64,000 bases of DNA from Echinostoma caproni (taxonomy: Eukaryota > Platyhelminthes > Trematoda > Plagiorchiida > Echinostomatidae). Each line of letters opens with the position of its first letter. Position 1 is the first letter of the stretch. The position numbers and the translations under genes are program-made. The stretch covers positions 14,960-78,959 of the forward strand of contig UZAN01039780.1 of NCBI GenBank assembly GCA_900618425.1. The letters are read 5' to 3'. Shown piece after piece: positions 20,180 through 32,700 of the stretch. The notes beneath the pieces were generated by a model. That model saw only the letters and a program-made list of their open reading frames with translations. It was not told where the DNA came from and searched no databases.

Positions 20180-23100
20180 TTGAGGCGACGCGTCGCTGCC
20201 TTATAATGAAGGGAAACACTCGCCTAAGCACTTCAGATCAGTGATGCTGCTCGATGGATTTCCATACTCGCTTAAAGCATAGTGTACAAATGTGTTTATG
20301 GAAGTCACGTAGATAAGTACTCCGTCACCGGGTTTTACTCAATATTCATTGGATTGTTTCCCTCACCTTGTTTGTTTCGGTCAGATATTGGACATGGACA
20401 CATTCACTCTAAGCGAACGAGTGACACGTTGTGTTCATCTGCCGTTTGACACGAAAAGGTTTATCGCGAAGTAAGTCTGTTGCAACAGGCGACGAATACG
20501 CGAAAACCCAACAGATGAACAACAAAATGTGAGAACCGGTGCTACGTATGACTGAGCATGGCAGCATTGCTCAAGACAATTCACAATAAAACGATTGAAA
20601 CCATTCAATCCACTTATCGGCCCGTGTCCGAGTAGATCCTAGATAGGAGATACACCCTTCAAACCGATAACTTACTTAAAACACAATTTCAGGTGAACAG
20701 TTGTTTTCAAACCATGTCATCATGCGGTTATAATTTATATGAAAAGATAAAACCTAGGGGTTGAGGGGATAATATTAACGTGTTAGCAATCGATCATTCT
20801 GTATATCTGTGTGACAATGCACATTCTCACTTCTGTGCTTCTGGGATTTTCAGCTACATCGCAATGGTCGTGCGATCCAAAATTGAGGGATCAATGTTAT
20901 TGTGTGAAAATGTATGTGTGAGAAGGCTGGTGGGTGGGAGCACATATATGTGAGTTCCTAAACCCAGGGGATCTAGTAAAATATGATTAGCGCACAAATT
21001 CCGCATTATTTATCAGGTTCTTCCCAACCGGCCAAAATACGTTAGAGAATGCGTACGTTGTTCGTAGTCAAAGCCACCTGTGTGATTCATTTGACCCCCG
21101 AACTATGTGCCCAGAGGCGTCTAATGCAAGCTGCTCATCTCCTCTGAGTTCACGAACCCCCCACCGTTCATCCTTCCTACACACACACACACGTTCGTTT
21201 GCACACAGTAAAACAGATCCCTCAGACCTAGGTCACACGACCAATGGGACATAAGCTAAAAATCCTGGGGGCACAGAAGTGGGAATGCGGCGATCGAATC
21301 CTCACATTATGATTTTATCTTTCTAACCCCTGGATTTTATCCCCTCGTATAAAGTGTAACGACATGATTACGAGAATCTGAAAACAATTTTTCGCCCGAA
21401 CTTGTGTTTTAACTGCAAGTATAGGTGTATTTAAAAAACAGCTGTTGGAATTCCAGGGATTTGACAAGAAGTGCACCGCCAAGTCACAACCGAAAGGTTT
21501 ATGCTCTTTTTCATTTCGGCAATAATTTTGAATTCCATTGCACAAGTTGCATGATACTTGTGATTTGTAGAAGTAGCAGAACATTATTAGTATTGTAACA
21601 AGCCATCTCCAATCTCGATCAACTCACCCAACCAAGGAGAATCCGGCGCAACAGATATAGGTACACATTCCGTTCCGATATTCGGTTACGGTGAGAACCT
21701 CTTTGTGACAATGAGGGCATTGTAATCGGACAGGATTCTGTCCAAGTGGTCTGTCGATCACGCGAGGATGTTGAAATGAGTCTGAAGTGAAGAGAAACAG
21801 TGAATCCTACGATTAGCGAATAGTTGAATGTGAATCAGGAATATGTATCAAACTTTATGCTCTTTACGGGATTACAGAAAAGCTAACACCCGAGGCATAC
21901 ATAAATATGCAGCATAATCATGAATAATCGAATAAGATACACATATTTGCCAGCAAATTGTTATGAAGAGGTGGTTCACCATTGTTGCAATCAGATTCTT
22001 TGATCTCACTTGCCTGATTTGGGTGCTTTACACACTCGGGGTGACCAAAGCTCTGCTTGAGCGCGATGTCAATGATCCTTCCCTATTCATTGATAGTGTC
22101 CTGATATTTTAACAGTTACAGATGAGGAGGATTTTCAACATCGGGTACCGCGAACAATCCCAGAACATATTATTTGAGTAGTTAGATGGAGAGACGGACA
22201 ACACATAATTTAACCGTGAATAGATTACGAACCCCAGTGAGATCCAAACCCAACCGCGGATTCCGGTTCCCACTGCTGCCGCTGATCTATCATCAACTAT
22301 GGATTAGACTGAATATTTTACACAATTCTTTCAATAAGACAGCTTTCAAACTTTACGGTGTACGTCGAAAAATTTACGGGCGACTTAAAACTTCACAATG
22401 GCTTGCCAGGTACTTGTTATCACACGCCAAACCGATGACACTCAAACCAGAGTGGGTTACTGAATAAGTGGGTGTTTCATGGACGACTGAGTAGGATGAA
22501 ATGCTACAATTGCACGATCGAACCTTCTGTGGACGAAAAAATCTTCCTTAATCAATCCTGGATATCCGGGCATAACGGGACCAAGCAATGGAATAAGGAA
22601 CAGTAGTCTGCCTTGCAAATTAATCTAAAATCGAGGAAATTCGGACAAGTTGAAGTGTATTACGAAATAGTGTTTTGTAGGATCTGTTTGCATGATATTC
22701 ACACACTTTCTCACTTGAACCGATCCCTTTCAGCAGCCAAATCGGTGGCATTTTCGGCTTTGGCATTTCAGTGTAAAAGCACGGATTGCTGAGCGATATC
22801 TCAGACAGTTGGATGTGTTGAGTGCTGTGCGAATTAATGTCTCACGGCCTGTATGTGCGATTGTTTAGCAGTAAATATCACACCTAGACAGCGTGTTTTT
22901 GTGTTTACAATAACATGACTTGGTTATTGTTCCCGATTTTGTTTATCCACCCGGAAATGGTTTCATGTTCCCGTTGAAAGCTGGGTGTCTTAAGTCCCTG
23001 AGTAAATTGAACGATTAGAGGATTAGTGTTGGCAGCTGAACTAAACTATATAGTGTACTGTCACCCAATGTCGAACAAGATAAGGCCAGAGAAATGGGGT

Positions 23101-23352
23101 TCAGAATGCCGAATCAGAATCTGAGTTTCATTGATTTAGAAATAAAACAATAACCTACACCCCAAATATGGTCGGATTGGGCTCTTAAAACTACAGTTTA
23201 TGTATACAAGAGATTGGAAGCTTAGGAACATCTACACACTGCGTGAGAAATGAGAAACATACAACTACGTTCAACTCCAAACGCCACAAATACATAATAA
23301 CACTTGTCCGATTAAAAAGTGTGTGAGCAAAGTAGACAACCTTGCTCTTCGG
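20180..23352. other. No gene recognised
   Basis: Unassigned sequence with (CA)n at 21179-21192. A 93-codon plus frame at 22186-22467 has no recognisable motif. I see no element. Confidence 0.4.
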
Positions 23353-23923
23353 NNNNNNNNNNNNNNNNNNNNNNNNNNNNNNNNNNNNNNNNNNNNNNNN
23401 NNNNNNNNNNNNNNNNNNNNNNNNNNNNNNNNNNNNNNNNNNNNNNNNNNNNNNNNNNNNNNNNNNNNNNNNNNNNNNNNNNNNNNNNNNNNNNNNNNNN
23501 NNNNNNNNNNNNNNNNNNNNNNNNNNNNNNNNNNNNNNNNNNNNNNNNNNNNNNNNNNNNNNNNNNNNNNNNNNNNNNNNNNNNNNNNNNNNNNNNNNNN
23601 NNNNNNNNNNNNNNNNNNNNNNNNNNNNNNNNNNNNNNNNNNNNNNNNNNNNNNNNNNNNNNNNNNNNNNNNNNNNNNNNNNNNNNNNNNNNNNNNNNNN
23701 NNNNNNNNNNNNNNNNNNNNNNNNNNNNNNNNNNNNNNNNNNNNNNNNNNNNNNNNNNNNNNNNNNNNNNNNNNNNNNNNNNNNNNNNNNNNNNNNNNNN
23801 NNNNNNNNNNNNNNNNNNNNNNNNNNNNNNNNNNNNNNNNNNNNNNNNNNNNNNNNNNNNNNNNNNNNNNNNNNNNNNNNNNNNNNNNNNNNNNNNNNNN
23901 NNNNNNNNNNNNNNNNNNNNNNN
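23353..23923. other. Assembly gap, 571 N
   Basis: Run of undetermined bases. Apparent frames across it are artefacts. Confidence 1.
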
Positions 23924-24470
23924 TTAGGCATCAAATTAAATGAAATACTAAACTTTTTCTGTCCAGTTCCTTCAGATTCCGAACCGGAGTGTACATGTTT
24001 TCAGCATAATTCAACCAATAAGGGTTGTCGCATCAGCGGAAGTGCGAGGTGTCTTACGGTACCGAATTTGAAAATAATATCAGAGTTAACAGCTGAGTCT
24101 TGGTGATTACTAAACAGGTCTGATAATAGGAACCTGTTTCATGGCTAAGCGAAACATCAGCTAATTTTTTCACAGTAATCATCACCGGTCGGAGAGCACA
24201 ACAACTAACAATCTGAGAGTAGATGGAAGCTATCAAAGCCAGTGTTGGCATACACATATTATTTTCTTAGTTTCGCATTTGAGCTCAATAAATTCTGGAT
24301 TTTCGAATGAATTTTAAACGTACCTAGATAAAAGAATGGAGGTAAAATCTCACTGTAGAAATCCCCGAAATCACCGTCCATATAGGATGAAGCTTTTTTG
24401 TCACGAAAAAGGTGAATTGTGTGAGAAGTCATTGCCCAGAAACTTGATTACCGAAATTCACAGGTTAGAG
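23924..24470. other. No gene recognised
   Basis: Unassigned AT-rich sequence between the gap and the tail of the minus-strand LINE. Confidence 0.4.
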
Positions 24471-24664
24471 TGTGTTGTATTGTATTGTACTTGTAACTTG
24501 TGTAAGCATATATGTTTACCTTTCAGTTAAAAATGTACATTGTTTGTCGCGCAGAATGAAATAAAAATAATCAAAACAAAAGGTAAACAAGGTCGGTGAT
24601 TTACGCATCATGTACAGAGCATTTGACGTAGTTCATTTGAGATCTGTTCCTTTTTGGTGAGTAG

Positions 24665-25613
24665 TCGGGCCAAGTTTTCACTGGACAGCACAAGTTAAAG
24701 ATTGATTTAATCGTGTCAGTGAGCAGATTGATAGATTTAAAAAGCGAAGGACAAAAGCCAAACCAAGACTAAACGAACACAATAGAACGGTTGAGAAGAG
24801 AGATACGGTTGGGCGAAAAGTCCCTTAGATGAAATTTTATCTGAGTAGAACGTGTGAAAGCTTGATAAGAAATGCGAGAGTATACCTTAGGTCTAACAAG
24901 AAGAATACTATGGTCACTGGTAGAAACCGGGGCCATTAGTTTGAGAGAAAATAATTCGGGATGGTTTGTGATCACTCTGTCTAGCACAGAACTGCCTCTG
25001 GTGGGAGAATAAGAAAGGTCAGATAAACCAAACAGAAGCAAGGGAAAAATGCTTGCATGATTGAAGTCACCAACAAGTAGGTAGAGATTTTCATCCAATA
25101 ATGGAACTGGAAATGGAATGTAGGAATAAAAAAAGCAGAAATGTCGGTCCGAGTACTCGAGGGAGATATATACACATTGGTGATGATTGTACTTTTGTGA
25201 CGAGAAAATTTAGGGTGACAACGAACAGACAAACAGTCAATGCAATTTTCAGAGTAGTTAAATATAACTTCTGACTTGCCACACCAGGAAACATTGATGT
25301 AAGTAGCCACACCGCCTCCGATTTTTTTCCTACTTCGCTGTCTAACCTGCTGGTAGCAATCAAACCCTTCTATTCGCACGAGAACGTCTTCGATATTTTG
25401 GTTTAGCCATATTTCTTGCACACAAACAACACATGTTTTGGAATTTATGCGTGTGTTCAGAACAGAGTTTAAATCCGAGATCTTTGCAAATAGTGAGCGA
25501 ACGTTGGTGCTGACCAATGGTAGCACAATCATCTTGGTAGGTGTGCGAGTAAGTGCAGTCTGCCATCCGGCCCGTCGGCGTTTTTTGATCAGAGCTTTTA
25601 TTACTCTGATCAA
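24665..25613 (-). pseudogene. LINE apurinic-type endonuclease domain
   Basis: The frame from 25613 reads VLPLVSTNVRSLFAKISDLN (the N-x-R-S start of the fold), then CVVCVQEIWLNQ (position of the catalytic Glu in the usual TETWL box), KKIGGGVATYINVSW, IDCLSVRCHPKFS and STIITNVYISPSS. After a frameshift near 25080 it continues LYLLVGDFNHAS (the GDFN catalytic box), SPTRGSSVLDRVITN and PVSTSDHSILLV, which holds the SDH catalytic pair. This is a nearly complete DNase I/APE-like endonuclease, the target-site nicking enzyme of CR1/jockey LINEs. Beyond the stop at 24769, homology continues as PSLFKSINLLTDTIKSIFNL and CCPVKTW, matching the linker of the plus-strand copy. One frameshift and one stop inactivate it. 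Confidence 0.85.
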
Positions 25614-25621
25614 GCAAATAA

Positions 25622-26120
25622 TCAGTAGGTAGCACAGAATACACAGTTTTTAGTCGTAGCATGTCCTGACGAGAATATTTGTAGATCCTGGTCATGATTA
25701 GCACCGTTACATGGATGAGTTAAACGATAAATTCCAACGTGACGAACAAGCACGCGAGTGTAGCGCAGNCAAGTGAAGGGCGTGCGAACATAACAAATTT
25801 GTGAACACAAAGGGCAAGCGACCCAAACACAGTAAAATTCCCCAGGAACGTTTGATCGGCAACACACACTTCATTCAAAGTGGACGACTATATCACATTT
25901 GGAAAGGGAAGGTTTGTGAGTAAACTCAATTTGATTGTCATTGGTAGACAAGATACCAATCAGATCCAAGCACATACTTTCGCAACGGTTCAACAGTACT
26001 TTGGTACAAACAGTTAGCTTATAGCTCGGTTACTTCGGCAAGCGTGTCGCAAGAGCACGCGTACGGTGATCAAGTGCACACTCGAGAAGGACGAGGTCGG
26101 ATTGAACCGTTAACCCACAA
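25622..26120 (-). pseudogene. LINE N-terminal Cys-rich frame
   Basis: A minus-strand frame broken by a few stops continues upstream of the endonuclease. Near its end it reads CVWVACPLCSQICYVRTPFT and then LRYTRVLVRHVGIY, a C-x2-C...H pattern like a degenerate C2H2 zinc finger. Such fingers are found at the N-terminus of some LINE proteins and bind nucleic acid. An N at 25769 makes one residue uncertain. The finger is tentative because one zinc ligand seems to be replaced by Tyr. Confidence 0.5.
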
Positions 26121-26130
26121 GAAATGCAAG

Positions 26131-29100
26131 CTGCCGGACCCGGACTATGAACCCAGCGAGGGATAATAGACCAGGGTCATAAGATGTCTTAGCATCAGCA
26201 AGGCACATTAGAATTTACGTGAGCTCAATCAGAAAGCCAGAGTGGCTCTCGTAAGTCAGGCTAAATACCAGTGGTTTTCAGGTGAGCATAGATAGAAAAG
26301 AAAATGAACGACTTCTTGCCCTTTTCTGATATTTCTTGTTTCCGAACAATGTGCGAGTTAGTTGTGTAAGTTTTTCCAAAGATAAGACCGCTTTGAGAAG
26401 CGCGGACAATCTTTTGAGACATATGTGTAAATCATCAACCGCAAACCAAGGGTCACAAATAAAAAAAAGATCAACTTTAGGGAAGAAATCGTCTTTATAT
26501 CAGTCTGAATTATCACCGGAGCAAATGTCGCTTTGCATCATCCTGGACAGAAGAAAAGTTGTGTGTGGTATGGAAAACGTTTAGTATAATTTACTACTAC
26601 AGGACTACTAAAAGGATTGGTTTTCTTTGAGGATAAATAAGTTAGCGTTACTTGTGAGATGCCATTGACCTCTATGCTGATTCACATTGGAACGTTTGCA
26701 AGATTTGCCAGTATCGGTTGATCAAATAAACCACTCCATCTACTTTATTCATAAGGTTTCTTTTTTCAAGAAGATCGTGAAAAATCAAATAAACCAAGTC
26801 ACGCGACTTCACTTTCCGGACGTAGCCAATCGTCTTAGAACAAAAGTACTACCACCACGTTCTGCCAACCCTTGTGATCTGTTATGCTTCTGTGATAATC
26901 AAATTTAGCCATCATGAAAGGAATGTTGCTTGATGTAGTAGTTAGAAAGGTCATTTGACTGACGGAACAGCACCTGAAATTCACACACTAGCAGGAGTAG
27001 TATTAATTTCAATAGCCTTGAATATTTGTTTTCAATAGTTTCACCAGATGGCGAACACGGCCCGAAAGCGGTGACCATGATCGATAAAAGTCTAAAATGT
27101 CAAGAAAGCACTTGAAATTTAAGGAGTAATGAATTAGAGTTTCTCAGTTGTAATTCCATCAAACAATATCCAGAACAGACAATCCACCACTGCATTCGGA
27201 ATGATCATGCATCCCGAGAAACACAATGAAACTGGTCAAAGTCTGTGGTCGGTATTACATAATATGAGGGGGTTTCGATGAACCGGAATTTAAAAGAATC
27301 TCCAATTTAATTAGGGTCGCGTGGCCGTTCGCGAACGGGCCATCAATATAATCCGGTTACACGTTGCTTTAATTGGACCGTTGAATTTTTCATCAAATCG
27401 GCCAAGTTTCTCAGACGCGGAAGACAAGGTGGGCTTGAATGAATCGGAAGGCCCCGTAGATTGATCAGCTAGAGAGACAGAACAATAGCTAACCCGGCAG
27501 AAAAACAATAACACGCTTGCATCATTGACACCGATAAAATGCAAGCAAAAAACGAAAAAGAATGATTCTGACAATAAGCTCCAAGCAGAGTATTTGTCGC
27601 AACTCAAACAGTTCCCTATCTGACACGCGTTCTCACTGACATGGTGAGGATCTGTAACGAACTAATTTTAAAATTACAAAGATGAACACCTTTTAAGTTT
27701 TATCATTGTTGTATATTAATTTTCGTTTGATGTTTTATCTCATTGTAACGGTTAACACATATTTGAATGAAATATGGGTACAGTCGCCTGCGCCAGTCAT
27801 CTATAATAGAATGATACAACATGCTGCGATGTTGCATCAGGCAACCAATTTTTGAAGGTTTACCCCAGTTCTGACGCTTTGGTGGTTCTGAACGCTGATA
27901 CCACAACTAAAGAGGAAACATCATTTTACCATCACCTAGGCTCACCTGATGAAGAAAGTCAAAGACTATCACTTTAGACAATTAAGTGTAAAATCAAATC
28001 AATCGCAGATCACAGAAAACCACGACAATAACAAGTACAAAGTTCAAGTGGAACAAACGAATGTTGACGCAATCCGTTTGGGAGAACACAGGGATCACTT
28101 TTCTCATATAAATTACAAAGCTGCACTCGCCGACATGAACACGTTCATGCAACCACAGATATACATCATTGGTTGGAGTAAACGTCAAGACAAGTTGACT
28201 CGTGTGTCTTTTGTAATTAATTCTACTCACAAATGAAATGTTGTGTTATGTCATTTTCTGTATCAATCAATTGCCCCTTGCATCTAACACAGAGAGGAGT
28301 TTTTTGCATTTTACACACTCGATAATAGTATTTGATTGCTTTCTTCAACAGTATGTCATTGAACATGTGAGTGGTGGATTGAAATCAAGAGCACATTAAA
28401 AACCATATCGATTCAACAGTCCAGATACCAAGGTAGTCTAAATTAACCGTGCTAATGCATATCCAGTTATTGATCACACTTTCTCTATTCGCGCACATAT
28501 GATGCTTTGGCCTAATTAAAAAGCAGTTCTAAAACCGATTGAACTAGCTCCAATATATCTTGTTCTCCTTGGTTGATGGCTCATTTGAAACGTGTACACC
28601 AAATTCAAACACATTGTGATTGGAGTTGATGTGTTGCAAGTGAGATTTGTTCTAGCCGCAGGTTACAGCTTCTCATCTAAATCGATCTCCAAGATCAGTG
28701 GTTCATACAGAACTGAGTACGTGTAGAATGCATGTAAGGATAGATGAAAATACAGGACCATGATTACAGTTCTTTCGCTCACAAATCATCTTCCTAATGC
28801 CAATGTTATGGTTACTGATTTTCGAGGGGTGACAGTTATTCCGGAGTCAACTCAGTATCATCGTATAGAACATTCTTCCATGTTATGAATGTTATCTAGC
28901 GATCAACGAAATCATACTTGTAAGGTTAAAACATGACATAACGATTGGTAACTGTGTGAGGCAATATAGAGACCAGAGATCTAACCACAATGACCAATGA
29001 TCAGAGGCAATTGGAATGGCATTTCTCATAAATATCAAACGTCATATTTTACATCTCAGACAATACATCTCACCAGGTATTATCGTAAATCCATTGTAAG

Positions 29101-29655
29101 ATGAATTGATCTTGGTATGCAAAACTGACAGTTGGTAATACCTGCCCGTTCGTTCGTATCCCCGTCCACTCCCTGATGATCCTCACGTACAATACTACAT
29201 TCGATTTGACCTTTCGTTAGCAACACCTTTTTTGTCCAGCAACAAATAAAACGGGGCCCGAAACACTAAGAACAGCCACAGAATCAGAGTAAACCACGTT
29301 TCTGTTTGTCCCATCCAATGGAGACGGATTGTTTCGAAGAGAATTTGAATTAAACAAGAGCACTGCAGCTGGATTGATAAAGCAAGCAGGGGTAACACGT
29401 CCTTCTCGAAACAAAAGACCGGAACCATCGGAATGCAGAGAGACACGCAGTTCTTCATAATGTTAATCAGTACCCCCTCGCCCGTGGGACGAATACCAAA
29501 ATGTCAACTGATACAACATTTACAGACTTAGTCCCACTGTTCTATAGGTTACAAATTGAATCCTAACATGAATGATTTCTCCAAGTTGTTAGATACCTAA
29601 GTTGGCATTTTGTAGTGCGAGGAAGGGGGCTTATCAAAGAATTGTCATAGAAAAC
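26131..29655. other. No gene recognised
   Basis: Unassigned AT-rich sequence. Frames at 27311-27607 (minus) and at 27949-28236 (plus, overlapping 27994-28230 minus) have no domain. A segment near 26640-26710 (GAACGTTTGCAAGATTTGCC) recalls the sequence after PLE hammerheads but lacks the core. Confidence 0.4.
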
Positions 29656-29659
29656 ACCG

Positions 29660-29726
29660 TAGTGGTAATGGGATTCGAACACACGTCTTGTGAGGTGATA
29701 CTTTGCTGACTTTATAACCAGGTCAA
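29660..29726 (-). mobile_element. tRNA-like SINE head
   Basis: On the minus strand ACCTGGTTATAAAGTCAGC (A-box side) is followed about 30 bases later by GTGTGTTCGAATCCCATTAC (B box). Acceptor pairing is poor, so this is a tRNA-derived repeat relic and not a gene. Confidence 0.4.
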
Positions 29727-29729
29727 CAT

Positions 29730-32700
29730 TGTTTGTGTGCACTTTTGGTGGTGTGCAATCTCTGGTTTCTTATGGCTGCAACATTTCTAATGTAGAACGT
29801 GAATGACACAAAATACAAATGATGCAAATACGACAACCCGGTTCGAATTGCACAGTTTGTATTTAATATGTACTGGTATAGAGTTTTGCCGAATCAAACA
29901 GGGACGGGAAAAGGGAATGAAACAATTTCAGTTAGTAAGTAAAAGCCATGCAGCTGAACGAATACACTAGTTACAATCACTAAAACGTTTTCATATTTAT
30001 ATTTGAAATGAATATCTGCTATCTTTTAATTGATAAAATGATAAATTTCCAGTCGCTTTAGTTGATTTTGACTAAGTGTTTGATGAATGAGGCCTTGAAT
30101 AGAATTAAAAGCAGGACTTCTTCATGGTGTTTATTAAGATATTTGACTTTGGCCGAGATGTGATACAAATTCTTTCAGAAATATAACTGAAAGAAAAACC
30201 CGTTTGCAGAGTGTCAGACAAATATTTAATACGTTAGGGGTTCATGCGTTCAGTACATCGCGATCACAGGTGATCAGGAGAAAGACTGACCTAAGGCAGA
30301 CCGCGAATGCCGGAAAAGCGGGGAAATCGCGTGTGTGTTTCCATGTGTGTTCGGACCGAGTGTAGCAAAGTCGATAATTTCCGTTTCATCGTAATTACTC
30401 ATCTCTTCGTCCATCTGCCGGAGCGAGACACCGGTTTTCTTTCCTATCCAAAAAAATATTTTCTCGCAGTATGTCTTTCATTGGAAAACATAATTATATT
30501 ATATTATAATCTACCGAGCTTAAGCAAAGTGTATCTGGATTTTTTTTCTATCTGTAATCTTCCAATGTAAGCAATTCTCTCGTATGAACTGAGTTAACCT
30601 GAATAGAAGTCCCCAGTTTGCTTTATCGTATCGAGACGGGCACCGTAATTCCCGGGAGGATATTTAATAAAAGCCCCAACCTCAACCATCAATGTTTTTG
30701 ATGTGCGGAGCCACTTTCTCTTTCTCGCCCGCGTGCTCTAACTCTCTAGAACTGTTCACGGTCAAGGTCATTAGGCACAGAACGTTGGTTTTATCATCCG
30801 GTTTGGATGGAATGTGTTCAGCGAATGGAATACTGATTAGTGATCGTTGAGGACAGCCTTGCGTGTACTGATTATGCAAGACGAACTGAAGCACAGGATG
30901 TCAAACAGAAACGCGAACGATACATTTCAGTGACGCTTAGGCTTACGAGCATTGTGAAAATGATCATACATAAACAGAAAACTCTAAGAGAATCGTGTGT
31001 GGAAATGAATAATCTGTATAGGAACAACGCGAAAGATTTTGGCGTTTCACGCATTTGGTAATAGATGTGGACAGAATGGGAGGAGCGGTTTGAACGATTT
31101 GATTGCCCCGTTTGCTGGAATTTAACGCAAACTCAAACTAGTTGCACACAATACATGGCTTAAGTAAGTTTGAAGCTCTTGATTGATGCTTCACTGGCTA
31201 CGCAAACCTGATTTTCTGGTGTATGTTAGAGTCAAAGTGCATGCGGATGGTAAAGACACGGAACTGTGCAAGATAACTAACCGTTTAAGAAGGATTTACT
31301 GTCTTTTTCAATGACTCCTACCGAAATGAGTAGTCTGAAATCAAATAATTGATAAAAGCTAAACGAAACATTCTTTGTTATGCCTGCACTGTTTCACTGA
31401 TTGTATCAAGATGACAAATGTATCCCACATTTGCAGAGCACTGCGCAAGAAGTTCCAATGCACGAACGAACGTCTAGCACTTAACAAGGCACTATGTGGA
31501 ACGTTAGTTTTCTTTATAATTATTCCTATTACAGAGAAGTCAGAAGACATTGAGGGTCACCGAAGTATTTTGCAATTCTTCTTACTACTGCTCGCCTAAA
31601 GCAAATCGGATAAATCAAAACACTCCATAAAGGCCGAAATTGTAGTAAGTACTCTAGAGAGTACTCCAATTGGTCTGACTGGACAGTTACCACAACTGAG
31701 GCACCAACGATCGTTGGTCAAGTAGCAGAACAATCGCACTCCAGTATTCGAATGCATTCATCTATAGATCGATTCACATTACCTGTTGATCCCGAAGAAG
31801 GAGGATACAGATGTTATTTTCTGTTAGACAGATCATCAAGAGTACTTACTGGATTAATTCACAATTAATACTCCAAGTAGTTTACTGTCTCTTGTGCATG
31901 CGATCGAGATTCCACACACGCGGAAACAACCAACCCAGGCAATAACTCGTCGTTACTCCGACTCAATGAATCGATTCGTGTGTGTCAGGAAGGGGGGGGA
32001 GAAATTAGCTTGTCGAATAAATCGATGTTGTTTACCGATCCCTAGTCATAGTGCATTACTTCCGAATCTGTTGATGCGACGGTCTCTGTTTGGATGCCCG
32101 CTTTTACTGGTACTAGTATACGGATGATGTATTTGACCAGTTTATGAAGCATCGAGAATGAGCATTTTGGTTAGCTTGCATCTGAATCTGGTTCAAATTT
32201 GTGCATTGTTTTAAAACAGCCTCGACACAGGTAAGCAACGGCTTCATTTTTCCTACTGGCATATTTCAGATTGTTTGGATTAATTGGAAAAATTTGACAT
32301 CCTTACAAGCGTACAAATGAAGGTTTCAAAATTCCATGATCATTTCAAACTGAACTCTGAATTATCATTGAAATTGTGTGTGAACCAACAGATAGTCGAA
32401 CATTAGGAGGCAATAAAGGAGAATAACATCACCCATCGACGGATATTAAACTGAATTGCTCTGTCACGCAAGTTTACCGTAGACGACACAGTTGAGAAGC
32501 TATGAAATGAACGCTGAAATAAGTGTGCGTGTATGCGCGTTTTTAAGCACTTCGATGGATGTAAGCTTCAACCGCATGCAGGTGTTAAAATCGGGAAGTA
32601 TCGGACAGATTTGTTGACCAGTAATTGACCCTATTACACGATTACGCGACTGCAGATTCAACAGTCATGACAGCAGATGTATCTTCAGTTTCATTTCTCT

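Larger units (their letters stand above)
24471..26130 (-). mobile_element. CR1-like LINE, internally deleted copy
   Basis: A minus-strand non-LTR retrotransposon. In its own direction it has a Cys-rich N-terminal frame (26120-25622), an endonuclease domain (25613-24769), a short piece of linker to about 24665, and then directly a 3' UTR and ACAAT tail (24560-24471). The 3' UTR aligns with that of the plus-strand LINE: both have a TGTAYATTTTT stretch, AACTGAAA, ATGCTT, AAGTTA and then TACAATACAA. The whole reverse transcriptase region is missing. Ordinary 5' truncation cannot explain a copy that keeps both ends, so an internal deletion is inferred. Confidence 0.75.

Noticed and set aside
23191..24106. 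Long open frames on both strands
   Set aside because: They consist mainly of the 571-base gap of N and have no real codons.
24600..24660. Plus-strand reading MYRAFDVVHLRSV as reverse transcriptase motif A
   Set aside because: It lies on the strand opposite to the LINE, is short and has no neighbouring motifs.
26640..26710. GAACGTTTGCAAGATTTGCC as a PLE hammerhead
   Set aside because: It resembles the flank of the 20.1-kb motif but has no CTGATGA box or helix II.
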